From the NCBI RefSeq assembly GCF_000720115.1, contig NZ_JOIR01000030.1, positions 16,140 to 80,139 on the forward strand: 64,000 nt of DNA, in the 5' to 3' direction. The notes below the pieces were generated by a model that saw only the letters and a list, made by a program, of their open reading frames with translations, made no database searches and was not told the origin of the DNA. Source of the stretch: Streptomyces sp. NRRL F-2580 (GTDB lineage Bacteria; Actinomycetota; Actinomycetes; Streptomycetales; Streptomycetaceae). Positions 34,844 to 43,330 of this stretch are shown here, piece after piece (position 1 is the first letter of the stretch; the number at the start of each line of letters is the position of its first letter). A program made the translations under genes and the position numbers.

Positions 34844-36088
34844 ATGAGTGCTGACGTCCGGCCGATCGCCGAATCCGAACTCCCCGACTGGCTGCGAACC
34901 GTGAACACCGGGTTCCTGAACACGGCCCGACTGACCGACGCGGACGTGGCCATGCGGGCCAAGCACAACGATTTCGCCCGCACCCAGGGCGCGTTCGACC
35001 CCGACACCGGCCGTTGCGTGGCGGCCTTCCGCTCCTTCGCGCAGGAGCTGACCGTGCCGGGCGGGGCCGCCGTCCCCTCCACCGCGATCTCCAACGTGGG
35101 CGTGCTGCCCACCCACCGCCGCCAGGGCCTGCTGACCCGGATGATGGCCGCCGAGTTCGCCGCGGCCGGGGCGCGCGGCGACGTGCTGGCGACGCTGATC
35201 GCCGCCGAGTACCCGATCTACGGGCGGTACGGGTTCGGGCCCGCCACCTCCCTCGCCGAATGGGAGATCGACGTACCGCGCACCGGTCTGGACCGGCGGC
35301 TGTCGGCGCCCGCGGACGGCGGCCGGATCGACCTCGTGGACGAGGCCGAGGTCCGGCAGGTCGGCCCGGAGCTGCACGAGCGGCTGCGGGCGCGCACCCC
35401 CGGCGCCGTGAACCGGAACGAGCGCTGGTGGAACATGGCGACCGGTTTGCAGGAGATCTCGTACCGGCCGTACAGGGAGAAGTTCTTCGCGGTGTACCGC
35501 ACGGCGGCCGGTGAAGTGGCGGGGCTGGTCGCGTACCGGGCCGACGACCACTGGACGGACGCGAAGGTCCCGCAGAACACCGTGCAGGTCCACGACCTGC
35601 TGGCGCTCACCCCACAGGCGGAGCGGGCGCTGTGGCAGTTCCTCTGCTCGATCGACTGGGTGCTGAAGGTCCGCACCGGCTACCGGGCCCCCGACGACCT
35701 CGTCCCGCAGCTGCTGCCCGACCCGCGTTCGGCCCGCATCGTCACCGCCGCGGACTTCCTGTGGGTGCGGGTGCTGGACGTCGTACGGGCGCTGGGCGCG
35801 CGGACGTACGAGGCGCCCGGGGAGCTCGTACTGGAGGTCACCGACGCGGCGGGGCCGGCGGCCGGCCGCTACCGGCTGGACGCGGGCACCGGCACGTGCG
35901 AGCGGACCGGGGCGGCGGCGGACCTGCGGCTGGACGTGTCCGCATTGGGCTCGCTGTACCTCGGCGACGAGTCCGCGGTACGGCTGGCCGCGCTCGGGCG
36001 GGTCACGGAGGAGCGGCCGGGGGCGGTCGCGCTGGCGGACGCGGTGTTCCGGACGGCGCGCCGCCCGTGGTGCCCGGACATCTTCTGA
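34844..36088 (+). CDS. Eis-like GNAT N-acetyltransferase
   Basis: A 414-residue protein of the Eis family: an N-terminal GNAT domain ([23 protein letters not shown] holds the acetyl-CoA loop), a second GNAT-like region, and a C-terminal SCP2-like domain ([21 protein letters not shown]). It ends in a Phe (CPDIF), as in Eis where the terminal carboxylate acts in catalysis; Tyr in [13 protein letters not shown] is the likely general acid. It probably acetylates amine substrates including aminoglycoside-like molecules; the native substrate is unknown. Confidence 0.9.
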   Translation: MSADVRPIAESELPDWLRTVNTGFLNTARLTDADVAMRAKHNDFARTQGAFDPDTGRCVAAFRSFAQELTVPGGAAVPSTAISNVGVLPTHRRQGLLTRMMAAEFAAAGARGDVLATLIAAEYPIYGRYGFGPATSLAEWEIDVPRTGLDRRLSAPADGGRIDLVDEAEVRQVGPELHERLRARTPGAVNRNERWWNMATGLQEISYRPYREKFFAVYRTAAGEVAGLVAYRADDHWTDAKVPQNTVQVHDLLALTPQAERALWQFLCSIDWVLKVRTGYRAPDDLVPQLLPDPRSARIVTAADFLWVRVLDVVRALGARTYEAPGELVLEVTDAAGPAAGRYRLDAGTGTCERTGAAADLRLDVSALGSLYLGDESAVRLAALGRVTEERPGAVALADAVFRTARRPWCPDIF

Positions 36089-36130
36089 CCCGTACCGTTC
36101 CCCGTGTTGGAAAACTGAGGACTGAGGCAC

Positions 36131-36892
36131 TTGACGTCACTTGTGGAATCCCTGCGCGCGGCCGGCTGCGTCTTCGCCGAGGAGGAGGCCGAGCTGCTGA
36201 CCGGGGCCGCCCGGGACGACGGGCACCTGGCGGAGCTGCTGGCCCGCCGGGTGGGCGGTGAACCGCTGGAACACGTGGTGGGCTGGGCGGAGTTCTGCGG
36301 TCTGCGCCTGGAGGTGGGCGCGGGGGCGTTCGTACCGCGCCGGCGCACCGAGTTCCTGGTGCGGGAGGCGGTTGCGCTGGCCCGGCCCGGTGCGGTGGTG
36401 CTCGACCTGTGCTGCGGGGTGGGCGCCCTGGGCGCGGCGGTGGCCTCGCAGCTGCCGGGCGGCGCGGAGCTGCACGCGGCGGACATCGACCCGGCGGCGC
36501 TGGCGTACGCGCGGCGCAACGTGGCCCCGTACGGCGGCCGGGTGTGGGAGGGCGACCTGTACGCCGCGCTCCCCGAGTCGCTGAAGGGCCGGGTGGAGCT
36601 GCTGGTGGTCAACGCCCCGTACGTGCCGACGGAGGAGATCGGCCTGATGCCGTCGGAGGCGCGCGAGCACGAGCCGCTGGTCTCCCTGGACGGCGGAGCC
36701 GACGGCCTGGACGTCCACCGCCGGGTCGCGGCGGGCGCGGTGCCGTGGCTGGCCCCGGGCGGGCACCTGTTGATCGAGACGAGCGCCCGGCAGTCCCCGT
36801 CGACGGCCTCGGCCCTGGCGTCCGCGGGGCTCGCGGTCCGCGCGGTCACCTCGGAGGAGCTGTACGCCACGGTGGTGATCGGCACGGCCTGA
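36131..36892 (+). CDS. PrmC-like protein-glutamine methyltransferase
   Basis: A 253-residue class I methyltransferase of the HemK/PrmC-related group. The N-terminal helical domain has ARRVGGEPLEHVVGWAEF; motif I reads VLDLCCGVGALGAAVA and the catalytic NPPY is varied to NAPY (VVNAPYVPTEEI). The Ala substitution occurs in the PrmC-related subfamily, so the substrate may not be release factors. TTG start, with GAGG upstream; 42 bases after the acetyltransferase. Confidence 0.85.
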   Translation: MTSLVESLRAAGCVFAEEEAELLTGAARDDGHLAELLARRVGGEPLEHVVGWAEFCGLRLEVGAGAFVPRRRTEFLVREAVALARPGAVVLDLCCGVGALGAAVASQLPGGAELHAADIDPAALAYARRNVAPYGGRVWEGDLYAALPESLKGRVELLVVNAPYVPTEEIGLMPSEAREHEPLVSLDGGADGLDVHRRVAAGAVPWLAPGGHLLIETSARQSPSTASALASAGLAVRAVTSEELYATVVIGTA

Positions 36893-36910
36893 GGGGCGCG
36901 GCGGGCCGGT

Positions 36911-36982
36911 CGAAGGGAAACGCCGCGGGCCCGCCGAAAGGAAACTCCGCCGGCCTGTCGAAAAGAAACGTCGCGGGCCTGT
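36911..36982. repeat. 24-bp tandem repeat, 3 copies
   Basis: Units begin at 36911, 36935 and 36959, each starting CGAARGRAAAC and continuing with a GC-rich half. They lie between two genes (36893-37076) that otherwise hold only the next gene's ribosome-binding site. The period is 8 codons, so open frames cross the repeat on both strands, but none has a start site. Confidence 0.85.
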
Positions 36983-37076
36983 CACATCCGTGCGGTGCGG
37001 CGGGTCAGGGGAGTGAAGCAGGCGGGAAACCCGACCGGAGCGAGACCGCACCGGCGCCCGTCTGAGGGGAGCTCAG

Positions 37077-37424
37077 ATGTCCACCACTGCCGTTGTTTTC
37101 GCCCTGGTCGGCGCGTTCATGGTCGCCTTCTCGGCCGCCTCGGTCTTCTTCAAGGCCAAGTGGGTCGTGGAGCCGATGGTGGAGTACGGCGTCCCGCGCT
37201 CGTGGTGGAACCTGCTCGGTGCCGCCAAGGCGGCCGGGGCGGTGGGCCTGGTGGTCGGAGTGTTCGTACCGGCCGTCGGCATCGCCGCCGCGATCGGCAT
37301 CGCCCTGTACTTCACCGGGGCCGTGATCACGGTGCTGCGGGCGAAGTCGTACGCCCACGTCGCCTTCCCGGTGATCTACGCGGCCCCCGCGGTCGTCGCC
37401 CTGGCGCTCGGCTTCAACGGCTGA
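37077..37424 (+). CDS. DoxX-like small membrane protein
   Basis: A 115-residue protein with four hydrophobic helices and the DoxX-like motif MVEYGVPRSWWNLLGAAKAAGAVGLVVG. ATG with GGGGAG upstream. Function unknown; DoxX_2 proteins have been linked to redox membrane complexes, but nothing here confirms that. Confidence 0.82.
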   Translation: MSTTAVVFALVGAFMVAFSAASVFFKAKWVVEPMVEYGVPRSWWNLLGAAKAAGAVGLVVGVFVPAVGIAAAIGIALYFTGAVITVLRAKSYAHVAFPVIYAAPAVVALALGFNG

Positions 37425-37657
37425 GCAGTACCCCGACGGCGGTGCGGACGTCCTCGTCCTGGAGGAAGCTTCGCCGGCCGCCGTGCCGAGCCGCGGCCAG
37501 GCGGAGGACGAAGGGCAGCGCGGCCGAGGCGGCGGAGCAGCCCCAGCCACCCTGGTGGGAGAGCAGGTTGGCCGGCGGGAGGCGGAGGGGAAGGCGCGTG
37601 GGAGATGCTGCAAGCAGTGCGCTTGCAATAGTTAGCACGATGGGGCAGGATCGCAGC

Positions 37658-38059
37658 ATGGCATCGCTCAACGTCGGAAACCTCGGCGAGTACCTCCGTG
37701 AGCAGCGTCGGCAGGCCCAGCTTTCGCTGCGGCAGCTGGCCGAGGCGGCGGGGGTGTCGAATCCGTACCTGAGCCAGATCGAGCGCGGGCTGCGCAAGCC
37801 GAGCGCGGACATCCTCCAGCAGCTGGCCAAGGCGCTGCGGATTTCCGCGGAGACGCTGTACGTGCAGGCCGGGATCCTGGATGAGCGGGACCCGGACGAG
37901 GTGGAGACGCGAGCCGTCATCCTCGCCGACCCGAGCATCAACGAGCGGCAGAAGCAGGTGCTGCTCCAGATCTACGAGTCGTTCCGCAAGGAGAACGCGC
38001 TCGACGTGCCTGCCGAACCCGCCGAACCCGCCGACGGGATGCCGTCGAAGACGAACTGA
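37658..38059 (+). CDS. XRE-family HTH regulator
   Basis: A 133-residue protein. The HTH reads LGEYLREQRRQAQLSLRQLA and GVSNPYLSQIERGLRKPSADIL (residues about 7-55), followed by a short conserved tail (DEVETRAVILADPSINERQK). The ATG at 37658 gives the usual MASLNVGNLGEYL start; the ATG at 37640 is an alternative. Just upstream lies TGCAAGC-AGTGC-GCTTGCA (37605-37623), a possible autoregulatory palindrome. It precedes an HbhA-like gene and a DUF2516 gene, the order I recall for Rv0474-hbhA-Rv0476 in M. tuberculosis. Confidence 0.85.
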   Translation: MASLNVGNLGEYLREQRRQAQLSLRQLAEAAGVSNPYLSQIERGLRKPSADILQQLAKALRISAETLYVQAGILDERDPDEVETRAVILADPSINERQKQVLLQIYESFRKENALDVPAEPAEPADGMPSKTN

Positions 38060-38082
38060 AGTTGATCCGGGAGGACCAGCAC

Positions 38083-38640
38083 ATGGCCATCGCCGATGAC
38101 CTGAAGAAGACCCTCACCGACCCCACCCCCCTCTACTTCGCCGCCGGTACGGCCGACTTGGCCGTGCAGCAGGCCAAGAAGGTGCCCGAGCTGATCGAGC
38201 AGCTGCGCGCCGAGGCCCCCGCGCGCATCGAGGCCGTGAAGAACACGGACCCGAAGGCCGTGCAGGAGGCCCTGACCGCCAAGGTCGCCGAGGTGTTCGG
38301 CGCGATCGACCCGAAGAAGCTCGGGGAGAGCGCCCAGGACCTGGCGCTGCGCGGTGTGGGCGTGGCCGCGGAGTACGCGGTGCGCGCCAAGGAGACGTAC
38401 GACAAGGTCGCCGAGCACGGCGAGCAGGCCGTGCGGACCTGGCGGGGCGAGTTCTCCGAGGAGATCGTCGACATCGCCGTGGCCGTCGAGCCCGAGCCGG
38501 CGGCGGCCGAGCCGGCCGCCGCGTCCGAGTCCGGGTCCGAGCCGGTGGCCGCCGACGAGGAGAAGCCGGCCGCGAGGAAGCCCGTCGCGCGCCGGAACTC
38601 GGCCAAGAAGGCCGCCGTCACGGCGGACGACGCGAGCTGA
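38083..38640 (+). CDS. heparin-binding hemagglutinin-like protein
   Basis: A 185-residue protein resembling mycobacterial HbhA: a short N-terminal amphipathic or membrane stretch (DDLKKTLTDPTPLYFAAGTADLAV), a coiled-coil body (QQAKKVPELIEQLRAEAPARI, and so on), and a C-terminal Ala/Pro/Glu region ending in Lys/Arg repeats (EKPAARKPVARRNSAKKAA). In mycobacteria this protein binds heparan sulfate and associates with lipid inclusions; in a soil bacterium a lipid-body or envelope role is more plausible. GGGAGGA upstream; 23 bases after the XRE gene. Confidence 0.8.
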   Translation: MAIADDLKKTLTDPTPLYFAAGTADLAVQQAKKVPELIEQLRAEAPARIEAVKNTDPKAVQEALTAKVAEVFGAIDPKKLGESAQDLALRGVGVAAEYAVRAKETYDKVAEHGEQAVRTWRGEFSEEIVDIAVAVEPEPAAAEPAAASESGSEPVAADEEKPAARKPVARRNSAKKAAVTADDAS

Positions 38641-38659
38641 ACCGGAACCGCATGAGCGA

Positions 38660-38696
38660 CAACGGGCCGGGCACCCTTCGGGGGCCCGGCCCGTTG
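38660..38696 (+). terminator. terminator after the HbhA-like gene
   Basis: CAACGGGCCGGGC (38660-38672) pairs perfectly with GCCCGGCCCGTTG (38684-38696), 11-base loop, followed by GAGTTC. Confidence 0.8.
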
Positions 38697-38782
38697 GAGT
38701 TCATGAGGGCGCCCGTGCCGGTAGCGTGGAGCCGGGTGGCATCGGAAGTGCGAAGCGCAGGCACGAGAAGGCGGTCGAAGCG

Positions 38783-39127
38783 ATGTTGATGGACGGGTTC
38801 GATCGGGGCGTGCTCCCGCTGTTCGGGTACGCCATGCTGCTGCTCGCCGTCGCGGCCTTCGTGATCGCGCTGCTGGCGCGCGAGGACGCGTACCGGGCCG
38901 CCGACAAGCAGACCAAGACCTTCTGGCTGGTCATCCTAGGCGTCACCGTCCTGGTGGACGCCTTCCTGGGGATGCTCTTCCTGCAGATCGCCGGTTTGGT
39001 CGCGACCATCGTGTTCTTCGTCGACGTACGCCCCGCCCTCAAGCAGGTCTCGGGCGGCGGTCGCGGCGGCCGGCGCGGCGGCAGCAGCAGTGACGGGCCG
39101 TACGGGCCCTACAACGGCGGCCGCTAG
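38783..39127 (+). CDS. DUF2516 membrane protein
   Basis: A 114-residue protein with three hydrophobic helices (LFGYAMLLLAVAAFVIALLA; FWLVILGVTVLVDAFLGMLF; IAGLVATIVFFVDVRPAL) and a Gly/Arg/Ser-rich tail ending GPYNGGR. The motif REDAYRAADKQTKTFWL is typical of DUF2516. Function unknown. The second ATG at 38789 is an alternative start. Confidence 0.82.
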   Translation: MLMDGFDRGVLPLFGYAMLLLAVAAFVIALLAREDAYRAADKQTKTFWLVILGVTVLVDAFLGMLFLQIAGLVATIVFFVDVRPALKQVSGGGRGGRRGGSSSDGPYGPYNGGR

Positions 39128-39142
39128 CCCCTGGCGGCGCCG

Positions 39143-39199
39143 GCCCCTGCCGCGGCCGGTAGCCCCTGCCGCGGCCGCTAGCCCCTGCCGCGGCCGGCC
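39143..39199. repeat. 19-bp tandem repeat, 3 copies
   Basis: GCCCCTGCCGCGGCCGGTA and two close variants start at 39143, 39162 and 39181. A diverged copy (GCCCCTGGCGGCGCCGG) overlaps the DUF2516 stop region. The repeat sits between convergent genes and could form CCGCGG hairpins that act as a terminator. Confidence 0.8.
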
Positions 39200-39217
39200 G
39201 GGCCAGCCGCCCGGCGG

Positions 39218-40579
39218 TCAGCCCTCGGCGCGGGAGAGCAGGACCACGGCCACGTCGTCGGTGAGCTCGCCGCCGTTGAGGCGCCGGGCCTCGGTGACGG
39301 AGGCCTCCAGCAGACCCTCGCCGCTCAGCCCGCGCTCCAAGTGGCGGTTGATCATGTCGACCATACCGTCCTGGCCCAGCCGCTCCTTGCCCTCGCCGAT
39401 CCTGCCCTCGATGAGGCCGTCGGTGTAGAGCATCAGGCTCCAGGTGCCGCCCAGCTCGACCTGGCGGCGCGGCCAGCGGGCCTTGGGCAGCAGGCCGAGG
39501 GCCGGACCGCTGTTCTCGTACGGGAGCAGGCGCGCGCGGCGGCCCGGCCGGGAGATCAGCGGGGCCGGGTGGCCGGCCAGGCACAGGCCCGCGCGGCGGC
39601 CGTCCGGGGCGATGTCGACGGTGCAGAGGGTCGCGAAGATCTCCTCGTTCGGGCGTTCCACCTCCAGGACCTCCTGGAGGGTGGCCAGCAGGTCGTCGCC
39701 GCACAGGCCGGCCAGCGTCAGGGCGCGCCAGGCGATGCGGAGCTCGACGCCGAGGGCGGCCTCGTCGGGGCCGTGGCCGCAGACGTCGCCGATCATGGCG
39801 TGGACGGTGCCGTCGGGGGTGCGGACGGTGTCGTAGAAGTCGCCGCCGAGGAGGGCCCGGCTGCGGCCGGGGCGGTAACGGGCGGCGAAGCGGAGGTCGG
39901 AGCCCTCCAGGAGCGGCGTGGGGAGCAGACCGCGTTCCAGGCGGGCGTTCTCCTGGGCGCGCAGTTTCGATTCTGCAAGTTTGTACTGGGCGATGTCGGC
40001 CCGTTTTCTCTCCACGGCGTAGCGGATGGCGCGGCTCAGCAGCCGGCCGTCCAGCTCGTCCCGGAAGAGGAAGTCCTGCGCGCCGACACGGACGGCCTCG
40101 GCGGCGCGCTCGGCGTCGTCCTCGCCGGTGAGGACGAGGACGGCGTGCCGGGGCGCGATGCGCAGCACCTGGCGGAGGGCGGCCAGCCGGTCCACGGCGG
40201 TGGCCGTGCCGGCGCCGGCGGCTCCCGGCACGGCCGGTACTCCCGCCATGCGGGCGCTGCCGTCCGGGAGGGACAGGTCGAGGAGGATGCAGTGCACGTC
40301 GGGGGTGAGCAGCCGCTCGGCCTCGGTGAGGTTGCGGGCGGTGCGGAGCCGGATGCGGTGGCCGTCGGCGTCGAGGATCTCGGGGACGGTGAGACCGCCG
40401 GCCGGGTCGTCCTCGATGACCAGGAGGGTCAGCGGGACCGTGTGAGGGGTCGCTTGCGGAGTCGCCTGCGGGGTCGCTTGCGCGACGGCGGTGGCGGTGG
40501 GCGGTGCGGCGGTGTGCAGAACGGCCTGACCGCCCTCCGTGGCCGGGGTGTCCCTCTGCCGCGGTACGGGTACGGACAT
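39218..40579 (-). CDS. receiver-PP2C (SpoIIE/RsbU-type) phosphatase
   Basis: A 453-residue fusion. Residues about 45-190 are a response-regulator receiver: acidic pair VIEDDP, phospho-acceptor in CILLDLSLPDGS, but the usual Lys is Arg (FLFRDEL), and an Ala/Gly-rich insertion follows the Asp. A coiled coil (YAVERKRADIAQYKLAESKLR) links to the PP2C/SpoIIE domain with GGDFYD, GDVCGHG, MLYTDGLIEG and LTDDVAVVLL, which hold the Asp metal ligands. Such proteins dephosphorylate anti-anti-sigma factors. No partner sigma, STAS or kinase gene is nearby. A QATPQATPQATP repeat precedes the receiver. Confidence 0.9.
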   Translation of the reverse strand: MSVPVPRQRDTPATEGGQAVLHTAAPPTATAVAQATPQATPQATPHTVPLTLLVIEDDPAGGLTVPEILDADGHRIRLRTARNLTEAERLLTPDVHCILLDLSLPDGSARMAGVPAVPGAAGAGTATAVDRLAALRQVLRIAPRHAVLVLTGEDDAERAAEAVRVGAQDFLFRDELDGRLLSRAIRYAVERKRADIAQYKLAESKLRAQENARLERGLLPTPLLEGSDLRFAARYRPGRSRALLGGDFYDTVRTPDGTVHAMIGDVCGHGPDEAALGVELRIAWRALTLAGLCGDDLLATLQEVLEVERPNEEIFATLCTVDIAPDGRRAGLCLAGHPAPLISRPGRRARLLPYENSGPALGLLPKARWPRRQVELGGTWSLMLYTDGLIEGRIGEGKERLGQDGMVDMINRHLERGLSGEGLLEASVTEARRLNGGELTDDVAVVLLSRAEG

Positions 40580-40800
40580 CGTCTCCGGTTCCTTCCCTCC
40601 CCCCGAGGGTGCGCTCGTCCGCAGACCCTAGCGGTCCCGGCCCGGCGAACGGAATGCCGTTCCGGGTCGGGGCCTCCGGCATATGCCGTTATCGCGGGGG
40701 AAAAACGGCCTCACTGATGACAAAGGTCACGGTGGGGCCGCAGTCCGTCCCGCCTAGCGAGACGTCTTGCACGCCTCCCGGGTTGCCTCGGCGCGCGGAT

Positions 40801-40850
40801 CCAGCCCGTCCGGCGTTTGAGGACCGGGGTCCGGGGCGGAGCCCCGGCCT
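40801..40850. repeat. single copy of the 70-bp repeat family
   Basis: On the plus strand GTCCGGCGTTTGAGGACCGG followed by GGTCCGGGGCGGAGCCCCGG is the reverse complement of the core of the tandem repeat at 11971-12200. It lies in a 338-base gene-free gap (40580-40917) between the PP2C and NlpC genes; the rest of that gap holds the PP2C upstream region and nothing else recognisable. Its GGGGC-GGA-GCCCC stem may terminate the NlpC gene. Confidence 0.8.
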
Positions 40851-40917
40851 CCCGGCCCGGCCGCACGAGCGAGGCCGGGGCCGGGGCCGGGGAGAGCCGT
40901 CGGCTCCCCGCCAGGGG

Positions 40918-42018
40918 CTACGCGTCGGGGCGGACCACGGCCTTGATCGGCATGGAGCCCGCGCCCGCCATCGTCACGTTGCGGCCGGGGCGCGGGGCGT
41001 GGACCATCGCGCCGTCGCCGACGTACATGCCGACGTGGCTCGCGTCGTCGAAGTAGATGATCAGGTCGCCCGGGCGCATGTCCTTGAGCGCGACCTTCGG
41101 CAGCAGCCGCAGCTGCTCCTGCGAGGTGCGCGGGATGCCCCGGCCCGCCGCCAGCCAGGCCTGCGAGGTCAGTCCGGAGCAGTCGAACGAGCCCGGACCC
41201 TCGGCGCCCCACTCGTACGGCTTGCCCATCTGCGCCGTGGCGAACTGCACGGCCCGCTTGCCGGCCTCCGTCGCCTTGCCGTTGACGTCCTTCATCGCGC
41301 CCGTCGACAGCCACGCCGTCTGCGCCTTGTACTGGGCTTCCTGCTCCAGCTGGATCAGCCGGGCCTTCTCCTCGGCCTCCAGCTTGCTCTCCAGCTCCTC
41401 CGCCGCCTTGATCTTCTCCTGGATCTGTTTCTTCGAGTCCTCCTGCTTGACCCGGTTGGCCTCCAGCGTCTTCCAGCGGTCACTCGCCTCCTGGGCGTAC
41501 CGCTGCAACTCGCTCTGGGTCCGGCTCAGTTCGGAGAGGAGGTCCGAGGTGGCCTTCTCCCCCTGGCGCAGCCGGCCCGCCCCGTCGAGGAACTGGCCCG
41601 GGCTGTCGCTCAGCGCCAGCTGCGCGCCCGGCGGCAGGCCGCCGGAGCGGTACTGGGCGCGGGCGGCCGCGCCCGCCCGGCTCTTGAGGGTGGTGATCCG
41701 CTCCTGGCCGGCGACGACCAGGTTGGCGATCTCGACGATCTTGTCCGACTGGGCCTTGGTCTCGGCCTCGGCGAGGTTGTAGGCGTCCGTGGCGGTGCCC
41801 GCCTGCCGGTAGAGCTCCTCGATGTCCTTGCGGACCTGTTCGAGGGACTTGCCGCCCGGTCCGGGCAGCGGAGCGGCGGGATCCCGGGGCGAGGCCGGTG
41901 CGGCGGGAGCACTCGGCGTCGCGTACGCCACACCCGCCGCGAGACCCGGCGCCGTCAGTATCGCCATCGCGCACAACAGCACGAGCGAGCTTGCGCCTCG
42001 TCGCCTTACGGTCCCCAT
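40918..42018 (-). CDS. secreted NlpC/P60 (C40) peptidoglycan hydrolase
   Basis: A 366-residue secreted enzyme. A signal peptide (SSLVLLCAMAILTAPGLAAGVAYA) leads into a long coiled coil (residues about 55-230, EQVRKDIEELYRQAGTAT onwards), as in RipA-like hydrolases. The C-terminal NlpC/P60 domain has catalytic Cys in FDCSGLTSQAWLAAG, His in SHVGMYVGDG and the third polar residue in MVHAPRPG. It should cleave the D-Glu to diamino-acid bond in stem peptides. The ATG at 42016-42018 has GGGGGGACC upstream; a GTG at 42033 is possible. The 230 bases upstream hold no gene. Confidence 0.92.
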   Translation of the reverse strand: MGTVRRRGASSLVLLCAMAILTAPGLAAGVAYATPSAPAAPASPRDPAAPLPGPGGKSLEQVRKDIEELYRQAGTATDAYNLAEAETKAQSDKIVEIANLVVAGQERITTLKSRAGAAARAQYRSGGLPPGAQLALSDSPGQFLDGAGRLRQGEKATSDLLSELSRTQSELQRYAQEASDRWKTLEANRVKQEDSKKQIQEKIKAAEELESKLEAEEKARLIQLEQEAQYKAQTAWLSTGAMKDVNGKATEAGKRAVQFATAQMGKPYEWGAEGPGSFDCSGLTSQAWLAAGRGIPRTSQEQLRLLPKVALKDMRPGDLIIYFDDASHVGMYVGDGAMVHAPRPGRNVTMAGAGSMPIKAVVRPDA

Positions 42019-42248
42019 GGTCCCCCCAGGCACCCGTGTCAGACCTCGTACCAGATCTGACTATTCATCAGTAACTTCCCACTGCCATCGGGATGGTGCC
42101 ACGAGTCGATGAATTCCGACACCCTTGTGGATGCCTTTCCGATCTTGTCCGCCCCAACGGACGCCGTGCCCCTGCCCCTCACGGACCAACGGCCCGCCCG
42201 CACCCCCGGTTCCCCACCCGCACCCCGGGTTCTCCGTCGGCACCGCTT

Positions 42249-43082
42249 TCACCCCACAGGCCGCAACGCCTCCCAGCGCACCGTCAGTTCCCCCTGCCGC
42301 CACCGCCCCGGCCCGTCCGCCAGCGGCCAGTCGACGGCCAGCGCCCGCGCCGTGCGGATCCAGCGCTGCCGCGCCCCGTACGAGGCGTACGGGGCCGCCG
42401 CCGCCCACGCCCGGTCGAAGTCGCGCAGGAACGCGTGCACCGGCTCGCCCGGCACGTTCCGGTGGATCAGCGCCTTCGGCAGCCGCTCCGCCAGGTCCGA
42501 GGGGCGCTCCAGGGAGCCCAGCCGGGTCGCGAACGTCACCGTGCGCGCCCCCTCCGGGCCCAGTGCCACCCACACGTGCCGCCGTCCGATCTCGTCGCAG
42601 GTCCCCTCCACCAGCAGCCCGTCCGGCGCCAGCCGCGCGCACAGCCGCGCCCACACCTCCGCGACCTGCTCCTCGTCGTACTGGCGCAGCACGTTCGCCG
42701 CGCGGATCAGCGCGGGACGCGCCCCGCCGTCCAGCGGGACCTCGAAGCCCCCGTGCCGGAAGCTCAGACCCTCCCGCTCGTACGGCTTCGCCCCCGCCAC
42801 CCGCGCCGGCTCGATCTCGATGCCGACCACCCGCACCCGCGGCGCCGCCTCCCGCAGCCGCGCCAGCAGCTCCACCGCCGTCCACGGCGCCGCCCCGTAG
42901 CCGAGGTCCACCGCGACCGGCGCCTGCGCGCGACGCAGCGCCGCGCCGTGCGCGGCCGCGATCCAGCGGTCCATCCGGCGCAACCGGTTCGGATTCGTCG
43001 TCCCCCGCGTCACCGAGCCCACGGGGCGACCAGGGGCGCGACCGGGCGCGCGGCTGGTGGGCGGGGTGGTGCGGGAGGCCAT
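42249..43082 (-). CDS. class I SAM-dependent methyltransferase
   Basis: A 277-residue protein. Motif I is VAVDLGYGAAPWTAVELLARL, motif II RVVGIEIEPARV, and a later LAPDGLLVEGTCDE strand supports the Rossmann fold. N-terminal residues are Arg/Pro-rich. Substrate unknown. It is divergent from mshA with a 248-base gap. TACCCT lies six bases before the ATG (leaderless). Confidence 0.8.
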   Translation of the reverse strand: MASRTTPPTSRAPGRAPGRPVGSVTRGTTNPNRLRRMDRWIAAAHGAALRRAQAPVAVDLGYGAAPWTAVELLARLREAAPRVRVVGIEIEPARVAGAKPYEREGLSFRHGGFEVPLDGGARPALIRAANVLRQYDEEQVAEVWARLCARLAPDGLLVEGTCDEIGRRHVWVALGPEGARTVTFATRLGSLERPSDLAERLPKALIHRNVPGEPVHAFLRDFDRAWAAAAPYASYGARQRWIRTARALAVDWPLADGPGRWRQGELTVRWEALRPVG

Positions 43083-43330
43083 GAGCCGAGGGTAAGCGGA
43101 GCGCCCGCGTCGCATGAAAACCGGCGGTGCCCGAGAAAAGCGGGGAAACCGCGAGGAAAACCGGAGACCCCGGAATGCGGGGGACCGCCATTCGGGTTGC
43201 ACTCCTTGCAGGGCGCCTCGCGCGCCCTCGCAGGCATGCCGTCCGGTCATGCCGCCCGCCAGGCCGTCAGGCCGTTCGTCATGCCGTCCGAGCGTTTCGC
43301 ACACCGTCCGAGCCGAGAGGAACTGCTCCC

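Noticed and set aside
36893..37065. Open frames through the 24-bp repeat as a coding repeat protein
   Set aside because: No start codon with a ribosome-binding site leads into them, and the frames run in from neighbouring shadows.
37414..37657. Possible minus-strand gene between the DoxX-like gene and the XRE regulator, with LLSHQGGWG
   Set aside because: No start codon with a ribosome-binding site fits, and it would overlap both neighbours; it may be a decayed small membrane protein, but I cannot support a feature.
42019..42248. c-di-AMP (ydaO) riboswitch upstream of the NlpC/P60 gene, as for some Streptomyces cell-wall hydrolases
   Set aside because: None of the conserved ydaO sequence elements is visible in the 230-base gap.
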